Made by a program: the position numbers and the translations under genes. Below, one piece after another: positions 7,526 through 13,758 of a stretch of DNA of 13,758 nt. The notes under the pieces were generated by a model that searched no databases, had not been told where the DNA came from, and saw nothing but the letters and a program-made list of their open reading frames with translations. Each line of letters begins with the position of its first letter. Within the stretch, counting starts at the first letter, position 1. The DNA comes from CAYWBI01 sp964456445 (GTDB lineage: Bacteria; Calditrichota; Calditrichia; Calditrichales; J004). Location of the stretch: positions 1 through 13,758 of the forward strand of contig CAYWBI010000102.1 of the NCBI GenBank assembly GCA_964456445.1. Reading direction: 5' to 3'.

Positions 7526-7672
7526 CCTTTCGGTCGGATCAGGCCTGGTCAATGCCGGATGTATCAAACTGTATCCATTGGAAAAAATTCAAACGGCTCA
7601 AATTGATCCATACAAATAGGTTCACCAACAGAAACACAGAATATAAATTATCCCTTTTTTCGGAGAGCATCT

Positions 7673-8809
7673 ATGTCCTTTAGCAATTATCGCGTACAAT
7701 TTCCATTCCTCGCGAATAAAATTTATCTCAATCACGCCGCTGTGTCCCCGCTTTCATCTGATGTACGGGAAAAGATCAACTGGGTGCTTAATGAAAGGGG
7801 CTTTGGTGATTTGAACTTTTTTGAGGAAATGCTGAAACTGACCGAGACAACCCGAACATTGGTTTCCCGGCTTATCAACGCTCCTGCGGCAAATATCGCT
7901 TTTACCCAAAACACATCGGAGGGTTTTAACTGGCTGGCACAGGGATTAGCCTGGAAAACCGGTGATCAGATTGTTGTGCCCGATGTGGAATTCCCGGCAA
8001 ATGTGTATCCTTTTTTAAACCTTGAAAAAAAGGGCGTTAAAGTAGTTTTTGTAAAAAACAGGAACGGTCTGATCCATATAGATGATATCGAAGCGGCCAT
8101 CACCCCACATACAAAACTCATCAGTATCAGTTTTGTGGAGTTTCTCAGCGGGCAACGGAACGACCTGCTGGCAATAAGCGCACTATGTAAAAAACACGAC
8201 ATTTTATTTTCCGTGGACGCCATACAGGGCTTAGGCGCCATTCCCATAAATGTAGAAACACTGCACATTGATTTTTTATCAAGTGGCGGTCATAAATGGC
8301 TGATGGCCCCACGGGGGGTCGGCTTTATGTATGTTTCACCCCGGCTTATGGATCAGCTCGATCCTGTATTTAGCGGGTGGATGGCGGTGGAAAATGCCTG
8401 GGATTTTTTCGATTACAATCTAAAGCCTCTTGCAGATGCAAAGCGGTTTGAATATGGCACATCCAACTTATTGGGTATTTGTGGCCTTTCGGCTTCGCTT
8501 GAAAACCTGTTACATATCGGTGTCCACTCTATTGAACAGCATCTGCTTATCCTGGGACAAATGCTGGTAGATAAGCTCGGTGAAGCCGGCATGACTTTTA
8601 TCGGCCCTACCGACCCTTATTTTTGGTCGGGGATTTATACTTTTCGTCACAAACATTCCGAGGATATTTACAAAATGCTCGAATCAAAAAATGTAATTTG
8701 TTCCATGCGTGATGGCGCATTGCGTTTCTCTCCGCATTTTTACAACAATCGTGATGACATAAGTGAAGTAACGGGATTGATTACCCGCTGGCTGGCGGCA
8801 CATGCATAA
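7673..8809 (+). CDS. PLP-dependent aminotransferase class V-fold enzyme
   Basis: A 378-residue cytoplasmic fold-type I PLP enzyme. YLNHAAVSPL (18-27) is the class V entry motif; QNTSEGFN (79-86) contacts the cofactor phosphate; SVDAIQGLGAI (180-190) supplies the ring-nitrogen Asp182 and Gln185. GGHKWLMAPRGVGFMYV (205-221) gives the Schiff-base Lys208, and FEYGTSN (259-265) is also typical. Group II cysteine desulfurases (SufS/CsdA) need a catalytic Cys in an RxGxHCA loop; the corresponding place near the C-terminus reads GALRFSPHFYNN, with no cysteine. That ending matches the isopenicillin-N-epimerase-like/uncharacterised class V branch instead. The substrate is unknown. The ATG has GGAG seven bases upstream and begins at the expected point. 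The gene has a 147-base gap before it and a candidate promoter for the next gene directly after it. Confidence 0.88.
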   Translation: MSFSNYRVQFPFLANKIYLNHAAVSPLSSDVREKINWVLNERGFGDLNFFEEMLKLTETTRTLVSRLINAPAANIAFTQNTSEGFNWLAQGLAWKTGDQIVVPDVEFPANVYPFLNLEKKGVKVVFVKNRNGLIHIDDIEAAITPHTKLISISFVEFLSGQRNDLLAISALCKKHDILFSVDAIQGLGAIPINVETLHIDFLSSGGHKWLMAPRGVGFMYVSPRLMDQLDPVFSGWMAVENAWDFFDYNLKPLADAKRFEYGTSNLLGICGLSASLENLLHIGVHSIEQHLLILGQMLVDKLGEAGMTFIGPTDPYFWSGIYTFRHKHSEDIYKMLESKNVICSMRDGALRFSPHFYNNRDDISEVTGLITRWLAAHA

Positions 8810-8818
8810 GCAAAAATC

Positions 8819-8848
8819 TTGACTTTGGAACGGTAAAAATATGGTAAT
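8819..8848 (+). promoter_or_regulatory. candidate promoter for the cyclase transcript
   Basis: TTGACT (8819-8824) and GGTAAT (8843-8848) are separated by 18 bases. The -35 is five of six to consensus; the -10 is four of six. It begins ten bases after the aminotransferase stop. Confidence 0.3.
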
Positions 8849-8857
8849 GTCATCGAA

Positions 8858-8872
8858 AACCGGTAGCCGGTT
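8858..8872 (+). other. short perfect hairpin
   Basis: AACCGG (8858-8863) pairs perfectly with CCGGTT (8867-8872) around a TAG loop. No T tract follows, so it is not a terminator by itself. Confidence 0.4.
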
Positions 8873-8919
8873 GGGGATTGTTCGTTATACATTGATTACT
8901 GTAGCGCTTAATGAGAGGT

Positions 8920-8940
8920 TGCCTAAATGGACTTTAGGTA
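8920..8940 (+). terminator. weak terminator-like hairpin
   Basis: TGCCTAAA (8920-8927) pairs with TTTAGGTA (8933-8940), counting one G-T pair, around TGGAC. A run of T lies about ten bases later near 8949-8954, so termination would be inefficient. Confidence 0.3.
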
Positions 8941-8968
8941 TTTGTAGATTTTTTAATTTCCACTGAAT

Positions 8969-9039
8969 GTCGAACAGGGCGTAATAGATTATTTATCTTT
9001 GATATTAACCGTTGACCGTACCCTGTTCACGACTTTTTT
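8969..9039 (+). terminator. long-loop stem followed by T6, possible attenuator
   Basis: GTCG (8969-8972) plus AACAGGG (8973-8979) pair with CCCTGTT (9021-9027) plus CGAC (9030-9033), leaving a two-base bulge (CA). T6 at 9034-9039 directly follows. The 41-base loop is unusually long for a simple terminator and could hold an alternative fold. Confidence 0.35.
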
Positions 9040-9121
9040 ACGAAACACCGATCGAGTAAAGAAGAATATAAAGTATGTTGAACGGATAAATGCGCCCCTT
9101 AATAGCAAGAGGAAAAACACC

Positions 9122-11269
9122 ATGAAAAAACATTTAAAACGCATCGGAAGCGGCACACTACTGGGTATAATAGCAGCGTTTGCTGTCTGGCTTATCGCCA
9201 ACTCCCTGTTTAGTGACATCATGTACGAATATGAGGCCCGAACGTATGATTGGCGTGTCACCAAAAAAACCCAGGATACCGGAGAGGCCAGCATCGAGGA
9301 CGTAGTTATTATCGATATTGACGGCCGGGCGGTTTCCAAGCTTGGAAAGTTTTCTCAGTGGCCGCGGAATTATTACCCACAGGTAATCAATTATCTTAAT
9401 AGCGGGGGCGCTAAAGCAATCGCACTTGATATAATTTTTGATAAAGATATTTGGCGGCCAAAGTACGACCGACAATTTGTAAGCGCCGTAAAAAAAGCAG
9501 GCAATGTGTATAACGCGCTTTATTTTGGCGGCGCGGATACGGCCAATTTCCGGTATGAGATGATGCGGGAGCCCACAGCCTTTAACTACAAAAAATTTGC
9601 TTATAATATAAACTCGCCTTTCACGCCAAATTTTGTGCGTGAACAACGCCTGGAAAATGAATTCTTCCCCTTGCTAAATGCCAGCCGGGGCTGCGGGCAT
9701 GTCAACTTTAGCTCCGATAAAGATGGCGTTGTGCGCTCCATTCATCTGTTTACACGTTTTAATGACCACTTATACCCGACCCTGACCCTAAAAATCTACA
9801 TGGATTTGCATGATGTGGATTCGCTTGGCATTTCCAGTCCCGGTGAGCTGGATTTATATGCCAGGGAAAAAAAGGTGGAAACCATCCCAATGGACGCCAA
9901 TGGTTTTATGCGCATACAATATTTTGGCACCTATAAGTCTTTTCGCTATATCAGCTTTTATGATATCCTTAAAAAGAATGTACCGGCGGAGTATTTTAAG
10001 GATAAGATTGTCCTCGTAGGCACCAGTCTGGCCGGACTGTTCGATTTACGGAGTACCCCTATCTGGAAAGCCTTCCCCGGAGTTGAGATACACGCCAACA
10101 TTATGGAAACCATGCTAAAAAAAGCATACATCACGCGGATTGGCCCAAAACAAACCTTACTTATCATGCTGTCCATAGGCATACTGCTTGGGATATTGAT
10201 GAGCTATTTATCCCCGCTTTATTCCTTGATTTTATTGGCCATAACGGGTCTGGCCCATATTGTCATTGCATCCATGTTGTTTTTGGACAGTAATATCTGG
10301 CTGGATATCATCACTCCATTATTCACGGCATTTCTAACTTTCAGTTTTGTCTATATGTACCGCTTTGCCACGGAAGAGCGCAACAAACGTTTCATTCGTA
10401 ACACCTTTTCACACTTTGTTACCAAATCGGTAGTCGATGAGCTGCTCGCCAACCCGGATAAAATTAAACTCGGTGGTGAAAAAAAAATATGTACGGTCTT
10501 TTTTAGCGATGTGGCCGGTTTTACAACGATATCCGAAAAACTTTCACCGGAAGAACTTGTGCACCTGCTTAATGACTATCTGACCGAGATGACGGATATT
10601 GTTTTTAAATATGATGGCATGCTGGACAAATACGAAGGTGACGCCATCATGGCCGTATATGGGGCGCCGGTATCCCACGGAAACGATGCTTACAATGCCT
10701 GTGCCGCAGCATTGGAGATGCAGGAAGCGCTGGTACGAATGCGGACCATGTTTAAAAAGCAGGGGCGTCAGGAGTTATTTGTGCGTATGGGGATAAACAC
10801 CGGTCCAATGGTTGTCGGCAATATGGGTTCCGAAACACGCTTTGATTATACAGTGATGGGCGATTCTGTGAACTTAGGAGCCAGACTCGAACCGGCAAAC
10901 AAACAGTATGGCACGGAGATCATGATTGGCCCCGAAACATATAAGCAGGCCGGCGACAAGATCATAAGCCGTCAACTCGATTTGCTGCGCGTTAAAGGAA
11001 AAAATGAACCCGTAAAGGTATATGAGCTGGTAGGACTGGCCGCAAAGGGCGTTCCCGAAGACAAACTGCGTGTGTTGGAGCTTTTTAACCAGGGCTTCAG
11101 GGAATATCTCAAACAGAACTGGGATTGGGCCATCAATTACTTTGAACAGGCACTATCCATCGATCCATCTGATAATCCGAGTAAGGGCTATGCCAAACGC
11201 TGCCGTCTATACAAAGAAAACCCTCCGGGGGCCGCCTGGGATGGCGTATTCATCATGACGACAAAATAA
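9122..11269 (+). CDS. CHASE2-domain class III adenylate cyclase with TPR-like tail
   Basis: A 715-residue membrane receptor that should make cAMP from ATP. A first membrane helix (about 11-29) is followed by an extracytoplasmic CHASE2 sensor (about 35-340), recognised by VVIIDIDGRAV (61-71), WPR (80-82), ALDIIFD (101-107) and KIVLVGTS (295-302). Three membrane helices follow (about 344-362, 366-387, 394-412). The cytoplasmic cyclase domain spans about 450-636. It has both metal aspartates (FFSD463 and GD507), ATP-selecting Lys503 and Thr577 (in DYTVMGD), and the transition-state Asn584 and Arg588 (VNLGAR). Catalysis therefore looks intact and adenylyl rather than guanylyl. A single TPR-like unit (about 650-682) ends the protein. 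The ATG at 9122 has AGAGG nine bases upstream and starts just before the first helix. The ligand is unknown. Confidence 0.92.
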   Translation: MKKHLKRIGSGTLLGIIAAFAVWLIANSLFSDIMYEYEARTYDWRVTKKTQDTGEASIEDVVIIDIDGRAVSKLGKFSQWPRNYYPQVINYLNSGGAKAIALDIIFDKDIWRPKYDRQFVSAVKKAGNVYNALYFGGADTANFRYEMMREPTAFNYKKFAYNINSPFTPNFVREQRLENEFFPLLNASRGCGHVNFSSDKDGVVRSIHLFTRFNDHLYPTLTLKIYMDLHDVDSLGISSPGELDLYAREKKVETIPMDANGFMRIQYFGTYKSFRYISFYDILKKNVPAEYFKDKIVLVGTSLAGLFDLRSTPIWKAFPGVEIHANIMETMLKKAYITRIGPKQTLLIMLSIGILLGILMSYLSPLYSLILLAITGLAHIVIASMLFLDSNIWLDIITPLFTAFLTFSFVYMYRFATEERNKRFIRNTFSHFVTKSVVDELLANPDKIKLGGEKKICTVFFSDVAGFTTISEKLSPEELVHLLNDYLTEMTDIVFKYDGMLDKYEGDAIMAVYGAPVSHGNDAYNACAAALEMQEALVRMRTMFKKQGRQELFVRMGINTGPMVVGNMGSETRFDYTVMGDSVNLGARLEPANKQYGTEIMIGPETYKQAGDKIISRQLDLLRVKGKNEPVKVYELVGLAAKGVPEDKLRVLELFNQGFREYLKQNWDWAINYFEQALSIDPSDNPSKGYAKRCRLYKENPPGAAWDGVFIMTTK

Positions 11270-11307
11270 AAATATTTATGCGGGTAACTGTTTTTGGGGT
11301 TATTTAT

Positions 11308-11448
11308 AAGATAAGTTGTCATTCAGGATTAAATTAATAGCCTCCGGGTGAGAAAGATCAGCTTGGAGCGGGATTTCTGAACACCGGACAAAGGTGGGAT
11401 ACAAGTAAGATTAGCTACTGAACATCTAAAGAATTGTCAACTTATCTT
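11308..11448. repeat. long-range inverted repeat in the cyclase-regulator gap
   Basis: AAGATAAGTTG (11308-11318) is perfectly complementary to CAACTTATCTT (11438-11448). The match continues inward imperfectly (TCATTC against GAATTGT). The arms enclose about 119 bases. Chance explanation is possible in AT-rich DNA, but 11 perfect bases within 141 is notable. Confidence 0.55.
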
Positions 11449-11462
11449 TTATGTTTTATACC
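11434..11462 (+). promoter_or_regulatory. candidate promoter of the response regulator gene
   Basis: TTGTCA (11434-11439) and TATACC (11457-11462) are 17 bases apart, 39 bases before the ATG. The -35 overlaps the edge of the right arm of the inverted repeat. Confidence 0.4.
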
Positions 11463-11500
11463 CGATAAGAACAAGAACTTCATACTGAATTAAGCTAAAT

Positions 11501-12667
11501 ATGAGTACGGACACTTATAAGATACTGGCGGTTGACGACAATCAGATCAATATTAAGTTATTAAACCGGACACTTAGCACCAATCATTACCAGGTACTGA
11601 CAGCGATGTCCGGCGAGGAAGCTCTTGAAAAAGCTCAATCCGATCAACCGGATTTAATTTTACTGGATGTTTTGATGCCGGGTATGGACGGCTACGAAAC
11701 CTGTAAACAATTGTCTTCCATTGAAGGCACAAAACATATCCCAATTATCTTTTTATCCGCCAAAAACGAAACGGTGGATAAAGCCAGGGGCTTTGCCCTG
11801 GGAGCGGTGGATTATTTAACCAAACCATTTAACCCGATAGATATAATATCCCGTATCCGTAGCCATCTTAAGGTTCGTGAAGAAGTAATTGCCCTACGCC
11901 ATCGAAACAGCATACTCGAAGATCAGCTTGCAGACCTGCAGAGCGCTCAATCCGAGACCCGGGACATTCCTGAAAGTGTATATTTTGTAGATCAAATGAT
12001 TTGCCCAACCATTCGGGAGTCTAATAAATATTTTCAGCTTTCTTCACAGGTTAAATTTAGCCAGGCGCCTGTAACCACATTATTTTTACCCGTTTATCTT
12101 GATACATTTAATTTTACCTATATCAACGTGGGAGGCTTTAACAAGAACCATCAAACCGCGATCGTGGAACTCTTGCTGGAAAAATATGTTCGGGGTTATT
12201 TACAGGGGGATAGTTTAAAAAATTTTGATGATAAGTTTTTGGCCCGGCTTTTTGAACAAACGCTGGATCAATTTTCACCGGACATCTATGATACCGCTTT
12301 TAGTATTTCGCTCGGACATATCGACGCGATAAAACTTGAACTTACGCTCTTTTCCATCCATCAAAACGCCCCATTGATTTTTAATGGAGAAGGCCAATTG
12401 TATGAAACCGAGGAACTGCCCGTATTCTTTGAGTCCAAATTCCTGCGAATAATCCGTGCGCGGCGCTACAAACTTCCGGCAAATGCCATCCTTATCAATT
12501 ATCTGAAAGGGAAGGAAAAGACCGAGGATACCGATCTACAAAAAATGTTTGTACCGGTCTTGGAAAAGAGCGCCAGGAAAGATTTTCTTAAATGCAATGA
12601 GAAACTGTTTGATGCGCTCGACGACAATGAGCAAGACCAACTTATATTTTCCATCCGCCTTCTTTAA
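11501..12667 (+). CDS. response regulator: REC plus degenerate SpoIIE/PP2C-like domain
   Basis: A 388-residue cytoplasmic protein. The CheY-like receiver (about 6-126) is complete: acidic pair D12/D13, phospho-acceptor D56 in LILLDVLMPGMDG, Ser86 and Lys108. A short coiled segment (about 127-150) leads to a C-terminal half (about 158-388) whose order of motifs tracks SpoIIE/RsbU-type PP2C phosphatases. FLPVYLDTFNFTYINVGGFN (195-214) stands where GGDYYD and DVSGHG normally occur. SLGHIDAIKLELTLFSIHQNAPLIF (270-294, shown in part) stands at the LTYANAGHNPPLL strand. ELPVFF (305-310) stands at GLPLG, ILINYLKG (330-337) at LLLYTDG, and DQLIFSIRLL (379-388) at the closing DDxTLLVIR strand. The metal-binding aspartates are replaced, so it is probably a pseudophosphatase that works by binding. 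The ribosome binding site is weak. No histidine kinase is adjacent; the cyclase is 231 bases upstream. Confidence 0.82.
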   Translation: MSTDTYKILAVDDNQINIKLLNRTLSTNHYQVLTAMSGEEALEKAQSDQPDLILLDVLMPGMDGYETCKQLSSIEGTKHIPIIFLSAKNETVDKARGFALGAVDYLTKPFNPIDIISRIRSHLKVREEVIALRHRNSILEDQLADLQSAQSETRDIPESVYFVDQMICPTIRESNKYFQLSSQVKFSQAPVTTLFLPVYLDTFNFTYINVGGFNKNHQTAIVELLLEKYVRGYLQGDSLKNFDDKFLARLFEQTLDQFSPDIYDTAFSISLGHIDAIKLELTLFSIHQNAPLIFNGEGQLYETEELPVFFESKFLRIIRARRYKLPANAILINYLKGKEKTEDTDLQKMFVPVLEKSARKDFLKCNEKLFDALDDNEQDQLIFSIRLL

Positions 12668-12670
12668 AGA

Positions 12671-13153
12671 CTACACCAATTCTTTAAAGGCTTTTGACTG
12701 CCAGCTTTCTTTAAATGGCAGCTCAAATAAACCATTATTAAATTCGCCTACTGTTCTCAGGGTCAGGTTAAACACGGGAGTGTCATCAAAAATTTCACCG
12801 GCTGCAACCAATACCTGAAATTCCGGGCGGCTCACGGCCTCCACCCCCCGCTTACTGCGAAAAAATATCAGATTTGCATCCAGCGCATCTAAACCGTGTT
12901 TAAGTTTTATATCCTTGAACACAGCCACACTCGAATCAATAGAGCAACCCGAAACATCACCCGCGGCTGCTAACAAGGCAAATTGATCATCAATCAATTC
13001 AAAAGCACCATCAACCGGTTTGCCATGTACCTGCCAGGAATCACAAAATTTTGTCAACTCTGTCCTTACCGTTTCGGCCTGATCAGGGGCAAGGCGTATG
13101 CCAAAACCATAGGCCCATAAACGGGCATCATCCGAAAAACCTTTAAAATGCAT
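12671..13153 (-). CDS. FCB-type conserved protein, often mislabelled ABC transporter ATPase
   Basis: A 160-residue soluble protein of unknown function. WAYGFGIRL (13-21), FCDSWQVHGKPV (36-47), FALLAA (58-63), SGCSIDSSV (67-75) and the FNLTLRTVGEF (127-137) and ESWQS (149-153) blocks follow a family common in Bacteroidota whose members carry the label 'ABC transporter ATPase'. No Walker A loop is present, so that label is not supported. The conserved GCSIDSSV stretch may be a functional site. The start is taken at 13153, with GGAG seven bases upstream and FKGFSDDARLW as the usual beginning; an ATG at 13180 would sit inside the preceding terminator's T tract. The stop is only three bases from the response regulator stop, so the two genes converge almost head-on. 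Confidence 0.75.
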   Translation of the reverse strand: MHFKGFSDDARLWAYGFGIRLAPDQAETVRTELTKFCDSWQVHGKPVDGAFELIDDQFALLAAAGDVSGCSIDSSVAVFKDIKLKHGLDALDANLIFFRSKRGVEAVSRPEFQVLVAAGEIFDDTPVFNLTLRTVGEFNNGLFELPFKESWQSKAFKELV

Positions 13154-13178
13154 GATGATTCTCCATATCTTTAAAATC

Positions 13179-13201
13179 AAAAATGCCGGGTTGCCCCGGC
13201 A
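13179..13201 (-). terminator. intrinsic terminator after bacilliredoxin
   Basis: TGCCGGG (13184-13190) pairs with CCCGGCA (13195-13201) around a four-base loop. On the minus strand the stem is followed by TTTTT (13183-13179). It lies 15 bases past the bacilliredoxin stop and 25 bases before the next gene's start, so it divides two same-strand genes. Confidence 0.8.
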
Positions 13202-13216
13202 AATATCTATAAACTA

Positions 13217-13651
13217 TTAACTACAATATTTATTAAATGCTTCTTTTAATTCTGCGGCTATTTCTTGTGGCATACGTCCTTCAATATTCATCCGGGGTAT
13301 GAAGTGAACGACCTGGCCATCTTTAAAAAGCGCCATGGAAGGAGACGATGGCGGATAACCCAGCATATAGGAGCGGGCTTTCTCCGTGGCATCGCGGTCC
13401 ACACCGGCAAACACCGTTGTCAGTTCATCGGGCAAAACCGCATTATCTATGGCCATACGTGCACCCGGACGGGCATTACCCGCGGCACAACCACAAACCG
13501 AATTTACCACAACCAATGTTGTTCCTTTTTGTTCATTGACCAATTTGTCAACATCTTCACTTGTCCGTAGTTCTTTAAATCCGGCAGAAGTTAGTTCGGC
13601 ACGCATCGGCGCCACCAATTCATCTGGATATAAGGGCTTCATTTGAAACAT
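13217..13651 (-). CDS. brxA: bacilliredoxin, BrxA/BrxB (YphP/YqiW) family
   Basis: A 144-residue thioredoxin-like cytoplasmic protein. The family removes bacillithiol from protein disulfides after oxidative stress. VVVNSVCGCAAGNARPG (47-63) carries the CxC active site (Cys53 and Cys55, CGC), and GYPPSSPSMALF (98-109) and EIAAELKEAFNKYC (129-142) complete the usual family pattern and length. CGC motifs and this family occur in Firmicutes, Bacteroidota and relatives. Whether the partner is bacillithiol here depends on the organism making it, which this window cannot show. The ATG is preceded by AGGAG with a five-base gap, an excellent ribosome binding site. A second in-frame Met is at residue 4. 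BrxA and BrxB cannot be separated confidently from sequence alone. Confidence 0.9.
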   Translation of the reverse strand: MFQMKPLYPDELVAPMRAELTSAGFKELRTSEDVDKLVNEQKGTTLVVVNSVCGCAAGNARPGARMAIDNAVLPDELTTVFAGVDRDATEKARSYMLGYPPSSPSMALFKDGQVVHFIPRMNIEGRMPQEIAAELKEAFNKYCS

Positions 13652-13758
13652 ATGTTCTCCTGTTTATTTTTATTGTTTAATATTTGATTCTCATAAGTGT
13701 CCGGTTAAAATTGCATAAACGACATTCAAGAAAAAATAATAGAAATTTTGGCGAGTGA

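Larger units (their letters stand above)
8810..9121 (+). other. gene-free structured leader before the adenylate cyclase
   Basis: This 312-base gap holds no convincing gene. It contains, in order, a promoter-like pair (8819-8848), a short perfect hairpin (8858-8872), a second hairpin (8920-8940) with a nearby T run, and a long-range stem ending in T6 (8969-9039). The cyclase ribosome binding site lies at 9108-9112. Part of the region may terminate the aminotransferase transcript, and part may be a regulated 5' leader. A frame open from TTG at 8999 runs into the cyclase but lacks a ribosome binding site. Confidence 0.45.

Noticed and set aside
7673..8809. Annotation as SufS/CsdA cysteine desulfurase
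   Set aside because: The PLP lysine and class V motifs are present, but the catalytic cysteine loop is absent and no iron-sulfur assembly genes are nearby.
8999..9121. N-terminal extension of the cyclase from TTG at 8999
   Set aside because: There is no ribosome binding site, and the extra 41 residues are not like a signal or domain. The ATG at 9122 has AGAGG and starts just before the first membrane helix.
12660..12690. Direct repeat TTCTTTAAAG at the converging ends of two genes as a regulatory element
   Set aside because: The copies fall inside the two coding ends and are explained by codons. They form no good hairpin with a T tract.
1..13758. CRISPR array, tRNA, rRNA or phage defence system
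   Set aside because: No regularly spaced direct repeats, no tRNA or rRNA-like sequence, and no defence genes other than the toxin-antitoxin pair were seen on reading.

Overview
The window looks like chromosomal DNA from a member of the Fibrobacterota-Chlorobiota-Bacteroidota (FCB) assemblage or a close relative such as Calditrichota. Three genes point there. One is a bacilliredoxin with a CGC motif. One is a roughly 160-residue protein of the kind often mislabelled 'ABC transporter ATPase' in Bacteroidota. One is a YraN/UPF0102 protein whose sequence pattern resembles Bacteroidota homologues. Base composition is moderate by eye, and most genes have a clear GGAG-type ribosome binding site. The lineage is inferred from protein resemblance recalled without a database search.

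Left part (1-3420): a gene-free AT-rich stretch leads into an NAD(P)-binding, NmrA-like Rossmann protein. A second gene-free stretch of about 545 bases follows. Then comes a DEAD-box RNA helicase of the DeaD/CsdA type with a DbpA-like RNA-binding tail, closed by a strong intrinsic terminator.

Middle (3420-7525): an unrecognised soluble protein with a DSD motif, possibly a GT-A-type glycosyltransferase, is followed by an AT-rich toxin-antitoxin pair on the minus strand that closely resembles plasmid-type StbD/StbE. An 11-of-12 inverted repeat brackets the pair and matches integron attC core-site consensus, suggesting a mobile cassette. Next is a secreted CpdB/UshA-type nucleotidase on the minus strand. 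Transcribed away from it is a YraN-family nuclease-like protein.

Right part (7673-13758): a class V aminotransferase-fold enzyme without the desulfurase cysteine comes first. Then a CHASE2-transmembrane-class III adenylate cyclase follows a roughly 300-base leader rich in hairpins. A cytoplasmic response regulator lies next to it. Its C-terminal half reads as a SpoIIE/PP2C phosphatase domain that has lost its metal ligands. Both are signalling proteins, and the spacing between them contains a long-range inverted repeat touching a candidate promoter. Two minus-strand genes close the window, the FCB-type conserved protein and bacilliredoxin, separated by an intrinsic terminator.

Most of the window is ordinary chromosomal content. 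The parts that deserve attention are the bracketed toxin-antitoxin cassette, the degenerate phosphatase response regulator with its neighbouring cyclase, and the structured leaders in front of these signalling genes.
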